Assembly: GCA_935421135.1 (NCBI GenBank)
Contig: OW285193.1
Coordinates: 16,168,099 to 16,232,098 of the forward strand
DNA length: 64,000 bases
Direction: 5' to 3'
Source of the DNA: Bugulina stolonifera
Lineage: Eukaryota > Bryozoa > Gymnolaemata > Cheilostomatida > Bugulidae
Each line of letters starts with the position of its first letter. Position 1 is the stretch's first letter. Positions 37,085 to 49,333 of the stretch are shown here, one piece after another. Below the pieces are notes generated by a model, which searched no databases, was not told the origin of the DNA, and saw nothing but the letters and a program-made list of their open reading frames with translations. The translations under genes were made by a program, and so were the position numbers.

Positions 37085-37382
37085 TGTTGGCTTACTGAAC
37101 AGCACAGTTACAGTAAGGAAAAGAGATAATGATAAATACGCAGTACCAAACTGCTTCACGATGGCTCTCCGACCTCCCCTTAGCCACCACCTACGCCACC
37201 TACGCGTTGGCTACCAGAGCGCAACACGGTTGGATAATAATAATTGAATAATGCGAGCACAAACACAGCGAGACTTCCACTCCGCACAAATACGTTTGTG
37301 CAACTGACCGCAGTCCACTCGCTGCTCTCCCAATCAACGCGCATGCGTCTCGATCACCACGTGACCATTCGAAGACCTCACA
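37085..37382 (-). repeat. 5' LTR of the retrotransposon
   Basis: 298 bp, one mismatch to the 3' LTR. In element orientation transcription would start inside it and run towards lower coordinates. No strong TATA box was identified. Confidence 0.95.
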
Positions 37383-38266
37383 GATACTCTACTGATAGTA
37401 CTAGTACTGTTCCTTATTTAGCCTTTATCAATACCTGGGATGATTGCCTTGAATCCGGGACCTTCAGTGCTTGTGTGCCTCAGGGCAGGCACTCTAACCA
37501 ACTCAACTGAGCCACATTCTACTCTAGCAATAAAAGCACGTAGAAAAATTCAAAAACTTGCACAAGTTACCATACAGCTATAAATATTTTGTGAAATAAA
37601 TAAATTTCTACTGTACTCTTTATATGTAAACAGCCAAAATTTAAGAAATAAATCTCTAAGACAAAGCAAACATTTGCCTCTAGTTAACAGACTTGTGTTA
37701 AAAGTAGTATTGAATAGTTTTATGCAAGAGAACACAACTCTGCCTATAGTTGCACAGATGCAAAAAACCTGAAAAAGAGGGGCTGCACTGAACATACACA
37801 GAAATCGCATGTCACAACTCCGTTAGCTACTTTGATTACAAAGCCATCCTAACAAAATCTAGCCTCTAGCTACTAGATAAGGTAGCAGGGTGGCTCAACT
37901 CTCGTACTAAAGCATTGGTTGTGATTGCTAATTCGTGGTTCAATTGTGTGCTAATACTGATCGTCTGATTTGATGGGTTCTTTTTCATCTTGGATTCAAC
38001 TCATTCAAGGCATTTTTAACTCTCACACATCTAACTTATGAAAACATGAGATGAGACAGCAATAAGTTACAACTTTAAACATATGAAACGGGACAACTCT
38101 TGAGTATTTGCAGTTCGTGTGATCTCCCAATTCTCTCTTCCCTATAATAAGTGTCTATTCACCCATATTTATATTTTATAGACCAAGTTGGCGTGTACCC
38201 TGTAGATCCAATATATGCTAAAGGTTTATTTGAGACGATTCAATCAGTGAAAACTGAATATAAATT
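37383..38266. other. Upstream flank of CRYZL1, right of the retrotransposon
   Basis: Starts with the right target-site copy GATAC (37383-37387) and contains a tRNA-derived SINE-like segment (37436-37515). A second, weaker tRNA-like segment lies near 37876-37945 (GGTGGCTCAA ... GTGGTTCAATTG). The rest is presumed promoter and 5' UTR of CRYZL1. No other coding sequence. Confidence 0.5.
37436..37515 (-). mobile_element. tRNA-derived SINE-like sequence
   Basis: On the minus strand it reads GTGGCTCAGTTGAGTTGG (box A-like) and continues TTAGAGTGCCTGCC, then GGTCCCGGATTCAAGGC (box B-like). This is close to a tRNA 5' half and T-arm, but an acceptor stem and a proper anticodon arm cannot be closed. 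It is a SINE head or tRNA pseudogene. Confidence 0.5.
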
Positions 38267-41200
38267 ATGACTTGTGTTAGAGGAAGGTGGGATTCTCGCG
38301 GTGTTAGCTATCATACGGCTCAGGTAAGAAGAGCTACTGGCGAATTGTGCAGACTGTACCTTAAATCTTATCTGAAATCTGAATCTCTATCTAAACCGAC
38401 TGTAACTAATTTGTATTTTTGCATTAAAAGACTGTACGCCTACTGGTAGCCTGATAACATTGCATATGCTGTGTCACAGATCTCTTCTTCCACACCGCTA
38501 GAAGATTCCAATGTCCGGATAGAAGTGCAAGCTACAGCCGCTAGGAAGCCAAGCATAGAGGTCAGTAACTAGTAAATTGTCCACTCCAAATCTAAATTCA
38601 CTTTCTCAAATTTTTGAGAAAGTATGACTTTGGGTTAAAAACGTTATAATTGGAGGACATCAAGACGTGATCCTCTTCTGGTTACCAAAGCCATCTTGGT
38701 ACTGCATGTCTACGTTTAATTTTATTGAAATAGCAGCTTCAATTTAAGATCAGTGTTAGTCCTGGTGGGCATACTGGTAGGCCATCAGTATGTGCATCAG
38801 TATGTTTGGGTTATTCTAAACTTTTATGGTTATACTTGACAGTTGCTAAAGTTCATGGCTTCTACAAAGGATTCCATCAGTTTTCCATCATGCACAGAAC
38901 TGGCTGGTAAAGTAGTAGAAATAGGCTCATCAGTGACCAAAGTGTCAGTAGGAGACATAGTATGTGGTGTATTATGTCCCCTGTCTCCCGAATCCTCAGC
39001 GTGTGCTAACTTTTGTGATCTTCATGAGCTTGATGTAGGTAAGACGTGATGTCATAGCTCTACTGTTAAAGTTTGTTTACATATTATTAGCTTGATGGAC
39101 AATGCTCTAATTTTTGTAATACTGCACCAAGGTTTGATGAATAAGAAAATTAAGATGAATGATATATTTGTTGCTTTTACTCACACCTTTACAACATTTC
39201 ATTTATATAACTATCATTATAAACCCACGGTAAAATTGAATTTTAAGTTGTCATTTGCTATCCAGATAAATTGTTTCCAATGTACAACTTTGTCACTCAA
39301 ATTAAGTTATTATTATTTCTTTGTAGTAAAGGTTCCTTCTTCAAGAAGTTGTACAGAGGCTGTTGCTTGCCTGGGTCCAGCAATAAGGTCATACACAGCT
39401 CTAGCCCACCATGGAGGAGTAGGTATTGGCACTACCACCCTCATTATGTCTGGTGCCAGTGCTAATGGTCTGATAGCAATACAACAAGCAGTCACATGGG
39501 GTAGTAAGGTATAATGTGGTAACTATGTTATCTTAAATAGTTCAGATAGACTCGGTTACTTATGAGAAGTTATCTTTTATACATGGATACAGCTGTCGAG
39601 AAAATTCCAGATTATACTTGGATTTTCATGCATTTTAGAACAGGACTGATAGATTGTAGTCTTACTTATGTACTTTCAGCTGTTTTATCTAAATGTAATA
39701 TGTCCTTTTTTTACAACAATTGTATCATTTTTAGTTGTTTTTCAATGTTTTTCTGTGGGTGGCAGATATTTATTTAGTTGGGCATAGCATAACTCATGTT
39801 TTATACTTGTAGGTCATAGCAACTGTATGTGGAAATGAAGAAAGAATATATCTGGAGAAACATTTTCCAAACCTCGGTGTGTACTATTTATCAAAATTTC
39901 AGTTTTTTATAATAATTTAGTATAATTATAAACTATAACATTGACTCAACATCTGGTATGATGCAAAACAATTGTACAGTAAATTGAGTGAGGTGACCAT
40001 AGTTTTTAATACAGCTAGATTGCGTTGATCAACAAATGACAAGGTTAATAGTGTTGTATTCGCTGAGGATCTAAAGCTATTTTGTATTATTATGTAGCAC
40101 TAATCATAGACTTGGGTTCAAAGAATTGCTCTTTGTTGTCAAGTGTGATGGAGGAGACAGGATCTCTCGGTGTGAATATAATTTTAGATGATGGAGGTGA
40201 GTTGTCTTTCTACATTGATGAAGCTTGTTGTATAACAATGGATTGTCAACTCCAAAATGTTATAATATGCTCTTTGATAGAAATATAACAGCAATGCTAA
40301 AACTGGAGTGTGAAGTTGACTGGCCTGGAGTGTGTAAAGCTAATATTAGTAACTACATGTATAACTTTTTTTAATCAATGGTACAACCATTTATTGTGGT
40401 AGTTATATGTATATTCTTCAGCCTGTTCTGTTCTTACAGTTAACATGTTTCCTGATGATGTTCAGGAGTCTGTGGTTGGCTTACCATCTAAGCATGATGT
40501 TATATGTTGTCTGGCTGTAAATGGTAGATGGGTGACCTCTCAGGCTAACCTACAGGTAAACTGTCTGTTACCACATCATCTCACTACACTGATGTGGTTG
40601 ATTGTGTAGCTTCATCTTTATTTGAGAATCAACTCTGAAGGTCCAATCTGTCCATGTTTTACTTGATCTAGCCAGTATTTCCATTTGACCCTTTAAAGTA
40701 ATAATACAGTCAGTAAAATATGTGGGAGCAACTAAATCGTTGACAACTTTGGAATGAGAGTAATGTACAAATTGTTCGGTTTTCTCTGCAGCTTGACCCA
40801 CCAGACTCTATTTTGCTGCACATGAGGAATGCGTCTGTGCATTTCCTGTTTGATCAGGCATGGAATGTATCTAAGGCTATGCAAGGAAGATATATGCATA
40901 TGCTACACAGCATTATGGGCAGCATCGCCCAGGGCACTCTAAAGTAAGTCAGTCTTATTTATTATGCTGTAGGTATGGCTCTACCAAATTACATTAGTAA
41001 ATATTGTAATACAGTGCAATGTATTACACTCTCTAGTTCCATTTCAGTGAATGAACAAGCCACCGCCTCCATGAAACATACATGTACATGGTGTATGGCA
41101 TATACACAGAAGTTGTCTGCTCTCTGACCTTAGAGAGAAGATAATTACATGTACTTTATTGCCTCCATCATGTGTTAGCTAATGATTGTTAGGCTGAATA

Positions 41201-41490
41201 GTATGATAGTGTTCCTTGTATCTAGACACTGATTAGCACTGAATACTACTCTATACAATGTGCTATGTGCCCACTGTTATAGTTCAGGTGTATTGAATTA
41301 GCCTAATGCTCCATCTGACTCTAGCAACATCATATTATCATGTCATAGTGGGACAACTCCAATATGCTCTCACTAATTGTATTCTTTCAGACCCCACGTA
41401 TCAAGAACTGTACAATTCAGTGAAGCAGAATCAGTCCTGTCCAACCTCCCTTCAAGAGAGATAGGTTCAACGGTAATATATATGAAATAG
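38267..41490 (+). CDS. CRYZL1: Quinone oxidoreductase-like protein 1 (zeta-crystallin-like, MDR superfamily)
   Basis: Nine exons: 38267-38323, 38480-38560, 38843-39038, 39327-39508, 39813-39876, 40098-40196, 40440-40555, 40792-40943, 41391-41490. Phases match, giving 348 residues (human CRYZL1: 349). It belongs to the medium-chain dehydrogenase/reductase family: an N-terminal GroES-like domain (ELAGKVVEIGSSVTKVSVGD), then a nucleotide-binding Rossmann domain. Family-specific matches include SYTAL, MSGASANGLIAIQ, EETGSLGVNIILDDG, KHDVICCLAVNGRWVT and NLQLDPPDS. The usual AXGXXGXXA loop is modified to GASANGLIAIQ, as expected for this subfamily. Its substrate is not well defined in any animal. 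Divergent from MVD. Confidence 0.93.
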
Positions 41491-41885
41491 TCATATAAAT
41501 TTGTTAGCTCTTTACTCTTTCTAGTCCATATGACCGTGTGCATGGAGGATGTAAGGAGACTAGTCTACCTAATATTATGAACGTGTATGCTATGTCACTG
41601 ATGCAGTATGTATCCAGTTAGAAATCATAACCCCAGTTCCAATGTTTGGTATTCAATTTCATTATTAATACTATTTTGAATAATCAGCTAAGTATACTGA
41701 TTTGCATACTAGTGTATGCAAGTATACTATTATTTATATATCTCCAATAATTTTGTAATTATATTTTATTTTCAGACTCTATTATATAATATAGTGTAAT
41801 ATAGAGAATAATTCAACATGTGATTCTACTAATGTTACTATAGATACATAATGACTATATTATCTGGTGCATGCATCTCAACAGT

Positions 41886-41891
41886 AATAAA
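41886..41891 (+). terminator. Poly(A) signal AATAAA, probable CRYZL1 3' end
   Basis: Canonical hexamer about 400 bases after the CRYZL1 stop codon. No earlier AATAAA was noticed. Confidence 0.45.
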
Positions 41892-43123
41892 CTATTTTAT
41901 TTATTGTTATAATTGACCACAGTCCTGTCTTCTGTCTATCCTTTTATTAAAAGTTCAATCAGGTTTGGAGCCACTAAATATGTGCTGAATATTACATGTC
42001 AAGTACATTGTTTTAGACATATTATACCAGCCATAGTGTATAAATTGTGTACTTAGTATTATTTAACAGAAGTTGTTCTCTCCTCTATCACTACCTGGTA
42101 GGAGGTGATAACTTCATTATGCTTTTAGTACTTTTCTAGCAATATACATGGATACACCAACATTAGCACCCAAATAATTTTACTTCAGTCATTATGATTA
42201 CGTTACTAACTTTACTCAATTACTAGTTTAAAGCTAATGGGTGGATTCTATTTGTATTCAAGAAAATACACAGGTTCCTACAGGACTATACTTTCTTTCC
42301 TATCTATTTAAAAATACAAAAGGCGAACTTCAGCATGGATTGTCCCTCACTTCAGTAGTTGTCACCACCATTTCATTGCTCAGTTCACACCGTATGTCTT
42401 ACATTTGACTTAACTTTTACTTTGCTTATATTTTATGGCTTGACTGGACTTAACTGGTTTCAGAAACTGAACTAGTCTGATAACCTGTAAGCTGACTTGT
42501 CAGACTCTACTCTCTATTTGGCACCAGCTAAGGTGAAACACTACACTAATATCAGAATATCTGAATAGAATTTATTACTATGATTATGTTATAAATATTC
42601 AAGGTATTAGGTAGTGTTTATACTGTAGGTAGGCTATTTTACTAACTCTGTCTGTCATTGGATGAATGAGTTGTGATGTAATACATATTAATAATGCAAC
42701 ACCCCACTAAATGACTAACCTATGTTATGCATTAAAATAATGGCTCTCTTATCTCAATGCAGCGTATTGAATAGGTATTTGGTATTATCTTACATGTATA
42801 TGAACATGTGACACGCTCCATACACTGCCCACACTGCTATATTATACTACTGATATCTCATACACTGATTGTTGGTGGCAGTATCCTGCTCATCTCTCTA
42901 TACTTTGATCACTGATATATTACAGACAACTGTCCTGTAGTTGAGAGGTGCTTTGGACTAATTGTAGTATATATTATACAGTTAACCTTGGTAAGTCTTA
43001 TATATTTACTACAGTAGGCTATATATGGTGGAATTACATGTATGTTACTCAAGACCATTGTACAGTATTGTACTTACTTGGGGGATATAACTTATACAGG
43101 GCACAGCGAAAGTTTTAGTAGCT

Positions 43124-43137
43124 GGGGGGGGGGGGGG
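43124..43137. repeat. Homopolymer run of 14 G
   Basis: Uninterrupted G run in intergenic sequence. Confidence 0.9.
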
Positions 43138-44045
43138 ATGTTTCTAAATATTTTTGGTTGGCTGTAAGTTGAACCACCAGTGTTAATAGACTTGGTTCCT
43201 GTTACCTTTATCTGTGCTAGCTTCCTAAAGTACCTGAGAAATTTTCTCTTTGGCTTTACCTCCAAATAACCCATTCACTGCTCTTGTTTGCAAAATTTGA
43301 ATTGTCTGTAACCAAGTTAAAATCAATTAGATGATCACTGACATACACATGACTGCTTCTCTTCAATATTTTTATAAAAAACCTCTGTTGATGTCCACAA
43401 TTATGGGCCATTGCAATGCAACTACTCGCAGCCTACCAGTAGAGGTAGAGGTATTTCTCTTATGAGAATTTCATTCACTCACTAAAAGTTATCCTGCTAT
43501 CCAATGAAGAAAGAGAGATCAATAAGGAAATTCCACTAGCTGTGGTGTACATAAGTTTATGATATCTCCAAGTCCCCACTTGTACCTAATAACCAGTACT
43601 CTACATTGTCTGGTTAGGTTCACTTGTCTCAAGTAATGGGACCAGGCACACCAGTTTAACAACTGTTATAATAACTTAATGTCATCATGAATATTCACCT
43701 CACAGTTCAGTATACTCGTACCTGTAGTTTCTTATAGGAAATATCAAAGTATATTGTAATATAGTAAGTTGTGATTTAAAGTGAAAGTAAACACGCTTTT
43801 TCAACTGTATTTGTATACATTAGAAAAAATATGTCATTTGCAGTACCCCAATCTATATTAGAAAGCTCAGTTTTGTTTTGGTGATAATCTGAATAGAAAA
43901 TTAAAAAATTCAAATATTATTTGGGATTTCACATGGGAGCGTCGTGAATATTCACTGCGGTCTTAACGGTTCTTTAGTGAGCATTAGTCAACTGTAGCGG
44001 TAACTTGTTATACTTGGTTATATTGAATTATTTTCTAATTTAATC

Positions 44046-44123
44046 ATGGGAAGATGCTTGTATGCTCCGTGTGACAGTGACACAAGGGTCAGGACTCTCC
44101 AATTCATCAGGCTGCCAATTAAA
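44046..44123 (+). CDS. Orphan candidate first exon, THAP-like N-terminus
   Basis: An ATG opens 26 codons (MGRCLYAPCDSDTRVRTLQF then IRLPIK) ending exactly at a donor, AAA|GTTAGT. The spacing C-x4-C and the ending QFIRLP resemble the start of a THAP zinc finger, in which the first exon often ends after the F-x-[RK]-[FL]-P motif. No second THAP exon (with the C-x2-H pair) could be found before the next gene. It is a fragment, a decayed gene, or chance. Confidence 0.25.
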
Positions 44124-44460
44124 GTTAGTTAAACTGTGGTTAAAAGAGCAGATGTTAGTGGTTGAAAGATCACATCATGATGGGATACTTAACTTTTAAC
44201 CATTGTATCATTGTTATATTTATACTATCATAATCTAATAATATTGTCCTATAAGATAACCAGGTTGTTGTAGCCAAGTCTAGCAATATAAACTAAACTC
44301 ACAATATTTTATTTTTGGTTTTGTAGGCCTATAATTATTTTATACAATAACAATTACAATACAATTACTGAATTAGTAATAATATTATATTCCTTCCTAT
44401 TTATTGAACACAAGTCTAAGATAGTTTCTACTGTCATATTTTATATACAATACATACATG

Positions 44461-44751
44461 CAGGGCTGTAACAACTATTTTTGGCTGAGGGGGCAAAAAG
44501 CCTAGGCCGGAGTATCGGGCTGCCCAAACAGATACTAAAAATAGCTTAAAATGTTCTCTAACAAATTTCAGTCAAATATGTAGGATCATAGGCTGCTTAT
44601 ACTGTCTTTTAGACTATAACACTGCCCATAACTGTGTGATCAATGTGTACAAAGGTCACCTTTGGAGAATTTACACCAACAAATTTTTGCTTTTGGACAG
44701 ATTTCTGGGGTGGCAAATGCCCACCTTGCCCCCCTGGTTGTTACAGCCCTG
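44461..44751. mobile_element. hAT-type MITE, 291 bp, with 8-bp target-site duplication
   Basis: Perfect 15-bp terminal inverted repeats, CAGGGCTGTAACAAC, lie at both ends (44461-44475 and 44737-44751). They are flanked by identical 8-bp direct repeats CATACATG (44453-44460 and 44752-44759). TIRs beginning CAGGG and 8-bp duplications are typical of hAT elements. There is no transposase, so it is non-autonomous. Confidence 0.93.
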
Positions 44752-45731
44752 CATACATGTACATCCAACATGAACATAAGATTCTGCTGTAATATTATAT
44801 TATCAGATATAATATATATAAAAGTATATACCCTGTGCTATTATATTATTAGAGTTAGGCCTTTAAATAATAATAATAAATAATAATTATTATTATTTAT
44901 TTATAATTTCTTTTCTTGTTGATTCATTAGGATTAAAATACTATTGTACATGTATATAAGCCTATTGTAAGTTAGTGCTGTTAGTAGTGTTACAAGTTCA
45001 AGTGGGACATTTTACTGCAACATTTCACCAGGCTAATGTAATGTGTTATAATTTCATTAATCTTGATTCTAGTTATTTATATTCATAGTGATGTACAATA
45101 GGCCTAGCTTCTCTATGAAAACTGGAGTTATGGAATAAGCCTATATTATATTTCAACATGATGATATGCAATCTGATTATTCATATGATATCATACTTTA
45201 GGTTAGAAACTTTTGATAGCTATATGGGCCTATTCAAGTCATGAATAATTTCACTGAGCCACATAACTGTTGTGCGAGAGCCTTGAGCTGAGTGTGATAT
45301 ATCTGCAAATAGGCAACAGCCTCTTTAGACGCAGCTTCATAGACAAACACCGAATACTTAATCTACATAATGTACTCATTCTCACAATGTTTTAGATTCA
45401 CACCTATTTGGATTTTAATTTCTCAGTCTAACTAACCCCTCACAGAGTACTGGCTGACGAAAATTTTGGCTGTTGAAATGCATCTCAGTTGAAGCATGTA
45501 AGTATGTGCAAAGTACTGCTAAATTGTGAATAAGCTCAATAAACATCTACATGTTTATGTACTATGTTCTGTACTTATTAGGCCTAATGTTTCATTGTTG
45601 CCTTATATTGTTGTACCTCTTTTGTACTCCTAAATTGAGGTTCTGTGTTGGGTTCCATATTGTAATACGTGTACATGTACCCTACATGTATATTGGCATG
45701 GCTTCGATATATAACATAATATGTTTTACAG

Positions 45732-45838
45732 TTCTGGACTTTGATGAGGAAGATCCAGCTGTGAGTCCTTCGAAGGCGGTGGTGTTAAGAAGAGCATCCA
45801 GCATTCTGCTATGCGACATTGTCACTTTACCATACTGA
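45732..45838 (+). CDS. Orphan candidate terminal exon
   Basis: After a good acceptor (GTTTTACAG) a phase-1 frame runs LDFDEEDPAVSPSKAVVLRR and on to a TGA ending at 45838. AATAAA follows at 46172-46177, about 330 bases downstream. Acceptor, stop and poly(A) signal look like the 3' end of a gene, but no upstream exon with a matching donor was found. The THAP-like exon at 44046 ends in phase 0 and does not fit directly. Function unknown. Confidence 0.3.
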
Positions 45839-46482
45839 GAGCATTGCCATAGCACAGGACCTTGCAACACTGATTGAATCTTACCATTTTGTCATGTTGT
45901 AACTTATCATTAATGTGTTAGCATTATGTAATTTGTCATATCCATGTACATTGTATGCAGAACAATAGTTGGAAATATGTACATGTATGTAAATCGCAAT
46001 ATGCAATATGTACTGTATAAGCTGTTATAATCAAAATTTAAATTGTTACAAATTAATGTATGTCGTGCGTGTGCGTATGTAATATAAGCATTATGTTGTT
46101 ATTATGCCATTACACTCTCCCTAGTACTTGTAATGAATTACTTCTGTTGCTGACTGTCTGAAATTACTTGCAATAAAGCTTCTATACAAGTTTTTCTATG
46201 CAGATGGTTTCTTCAATTCATGTGCATGTATATAATATCATAATGTCAACACTGATTAACCATTGTCTTGCTATGTGATATCTTAGTGGTCTAATTTCCA
46301 GTTCTGCTATATAATGTGAGATTGCACTATTGAAGAGCTGTGGCTATCACTTGATGTATTTAGAAGTTCTCCAGGGTAGCTAGTATAACCAATACAAGGT
46401 TGATAAAATCACTAGTTTGTTTATAACACAGTCATGTAGAAGGCTTGGCTTAGCTCAGTTCATCAACCTTTTGTTATAATCT

Positions 46483-46507
46483 TACGGGTGGTATTGCGTC
46501 ACCCGTA
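46483..46507. other. GC-rich perfect hairpin, 8-bp stem
   Basis: TACGGGTG and CACCCGTA pair perfectly around a 9-nt loop (GTATTGCGT). It lies in AT-rich sequence next to CCAAT (46529-46533). Function unknown. Confidence 0.6.
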
Positions 46508-49317
46508 GCGCCACAAACAAATAGTTTGACCAATCGGCATTCAATGAACTGAAAGAACCAGTCTCGTTATAGATCCGCTTGAGCGATTTATGCCATTTCT
46601 CACTCAATTATGGCTAAATGTTTGTCAAAACGCCGCTGGCTTATGCCATTATTTGACATGATGCAGCCCAATTCTGTAATAGATTTTCTATAGCAGACAA
46701 GTAAAAGGTCCAATCTAACTAATATTATCATTTTTTCATTAACTTCTAGCCTGCTACATGTTTAAAACTTGGCCTCAACTTGCAGTTAATTATAAAAAGC
46801 TGTTTACTTCCACTTTAATGAAAGGGACCATCACATTGGAAACGTGATATAATACAGTGTATGTCAGTATATAATAGTAACATAATATGATGGTGTATAA
46901 CATAATATCATTACGTGTTCATTTCAAGACTATTGTATCTACCAGCTTTTGTTGTTTATGAAAGAGAAATTACAAGCATGATAAATTGTGCTTTCAATAT
47001 TCGATAGTGTCCCCATCACTGGGTAGGACTATTCACTGGCTCCATGGAGCTAATTCAAGACCTTTCTTCTGGATCGTTTCTTTTATTCTAATAGTCCTGG
47101 TACAGTTTTGTTTTATGTGTGCAGTCTACAACTGTGCCTATCGCTGACCACCTACACTGTATAATCCATAATCATTGTAAGACGGTATTACATGCAAAGT
47201 ATGTTATATTTCTATGTTTGCACCTGATGTGTTCCGGAGCATTCTAGTTGATCAGAAGCCCTATTTCTGGCAGATCTTCCCATCTTGCTCCACATAGGCT
47301 CTAAAAATTGGTTGTCATTTGCCTGTTTCATAGCACAATGTAGTACAACTTCACTGTAAACATGCCTTTATGAAAAAAACTTCTGTATACAAAATAATAG
47401 TAGCCTAAAATACATTCAATGTACCAATGCTAAAAATACAATGAGTTTTAATTTTTTATTATGGCAATCTATTGTTTGTATTTGTATAATGGGTGGTTAT
47501 GAATATTGTTTATGGCATAGGTTATGTCATTCATTATATCAAACTATAAAACTGTAGCTGAGTCAGACCCAAGATCCATTCAATTCCATTCCTTTGATTA
47601 CACCCACCTACATCCACCTTGGTAAGGAGCATTTATACAAACACTGCAGTCCAGTTATCAGCTTTAATGCTTCTCGTCTACTTGTGATATTTGCAATTAC
47701 TATTCAATTATAGTAATAATCCCGCAGCAATGAACAATAATTTATTTTGTTATCAGCTGACCAAATTAATACTGTTTCCAACATAGAGTCTTATAGTCTC
47801 TATGGATCATGTGGTAATACTAACTAGTTAGCCTTCTGCAGAGGGATTATGTTGTCAAAGTGTCTATTAATGTAACTCATACTCTAGTACTTTGTGTTAC
47901 TGTTAGTAGTAGTTACATAAGAGTTGGTTTTGAACTGAACTTAGCTTTGTCACTTGGGTTACAAGGCAGATCAAACTCTTGGTTCAATATTACTATTTAG
48001 CTCTTGAAACTTTACAAAACAGAATTTGAATTCATGTCGGGTACATTATTTGATGTCGAGGTTTATCCTCTCCTGGCAAGGAAGGACCGTTAGTGGACAC
48101 ACCTCCAGGCTGGCTATTTGAACAGGCTTCGGAATAATGGGTGGTGTTTGATTTATTGTTTACTCAAGATGATGAGGGCTCCTAGAATAAACAGCAATCT
48201 ACTTTAACCTAAGATTTTCTAAGGGGATGTTAGTGAAACAGATTTAGATAACAGCTTTCACTAAATGTCTAACCAATGCTGTGTGACTAGTCTACAGTCT
48301 TGAGTAGGATAGGTAAGCACAAATTGTTTTAGACAGTATTTTTAGAAGAATGAAAGTGTTTGTTGTTTGAATAGTATGATCTTGTAGTCGTAGTTGTCAT
48401 CACAATCCGAAATTTCTTTCCTGCTTGACAATTTCAAGTGTTGTGAAGTATGCAGGGGGTTATGTACATGTAGTACTACATTGAGCAGTGCATTTAGTAG
48501 TGTTCAGTTGTGGTTACTATTTTACCTGTCTAGAGTGTTTGGGATTATGAGGTAATCTTACCTACAAGCAGGTTCAACGGCACCATTGCTAACTGCACAA
48601 TAAACTGCATATTTATGGAATAAATTTTGCTATGGTATAACACAGCTCCTAAGACCAAAACCATTTGTGATGTTTTTCTTATAACTCCTGAGTAGTTTAT
48701 TGTTTCATTATTTGTATTTCATAATATTATGTTAGTTTAACAACTAAAATAATGCACTTATATTGTGTATTTATATGCAACAATTTATACAACATGATTT
48801 AATGTATATACAGCAGCAAGTACTAGCTAAGCAAATGTACATGTATATACCTACATGTACATGTACATGTACACGTACATACTGGAACGAACAGCACAGT
48901 TTGAATTTTAATCAAATCAAGTTTCACTACTTCAAAGTATGTATGTATGTATGCCATTGTCAATCCCAAAGTTATCTCCCTATTTTAGAATAGAGTATAT
49001 CCAGTACAGATATCCGGTGGACATCGTAGCGATCAAGAGAGATAGACTGGACGTAGGATTATTATACTATTAGATACGGACTGCATATACCTGTACATAC
49101 GTAGGCTGACAGGTGTTATTCTGTAGTAGCCATGTAATACTGACACAGCACATCCTTGTACAACAGGTCAGCAGAAATTCGTTTAAAATGCATTGCTCAT
49201 GGAGGTAAAACTCTAGTCTGTGGCAATGTGACAACAGGGAAGGTGTTGTACATGTAGTTCTTAACACTTTTGTATTATCAATATAGGGCCATCATACATT
49301 GATCTCCATAGCCTAAG

Positions 49318-49333
49318 CCCCCCCCCCCCCCCC
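49318..49333. repeat. Homopolymer run of 16 C
   Basis: Uninterrupted C run in intergenic sequence upstream of the GPCR. Confidence 0.9.

Larger units (their letters stand above)
32491..37382 (-). mobile_element. Near-intact LTR retrotransposon (Gag, PR-RT-RNase H-IN), 4892 bp
   Basis: Two 298-bp direct LTRs (32491-32788 and 37085-37382) bound an internal region with gag and pol on the minus strand. The insertion is flanked by a perfect 5-bp duplication, GATAC (32486-32490 and 37383-37387). LTR ends are TG...CA. The LTRs differ at only one position I can find (T in the left, C in the right, in the segment AATAATGYGAGC), so insertion is recent. A polypurine tract (GGGGGAGA) lies directly before the 3' LTR at 32789-32796. 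Domain order PR-RT-RH-IN excludes the copia order and fits Ty3/gypsy or Bel/Pao; the clade was not assigned. The base after the 5' LTR does not start with TGG, so the primer is unusual or unknown. The element sits between MVD and CRYZL1. Confidence 0.97.
41491..44045. other. Intergenic, downstream of CRYZL1
   Basis: AT-rich with no exon chain. It contains the CRYZL1 poly(A) signal at 41886, a 14-G run at 43124-43137, and a 29-bp segment at 43778-43806 that recurs in inverted orientation near 46790-46817. Confidence 0.5.

Noticed and set aside
37436..37515. Functional tRNA gene on the minus strand
   Set aside because: Box A and box B are present but a closed acceptor stem and anticodon arm cannot be formed.
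45236..45359. Minus-strand frame of about 42 codons (SVFVYEAASKEAVAYLQIYH...) after an acceptor-like AG
   Set aside because: It looks protein-like, but no matching upstream exon, donor or family was found; too short to support as a gene.
46612..46694. Short ORF starting MAKCLSKRRWLMPLFDMMQP
   Set aside because: Only about 27 codons, no domain, no splice site, no upstream promoter evidence.
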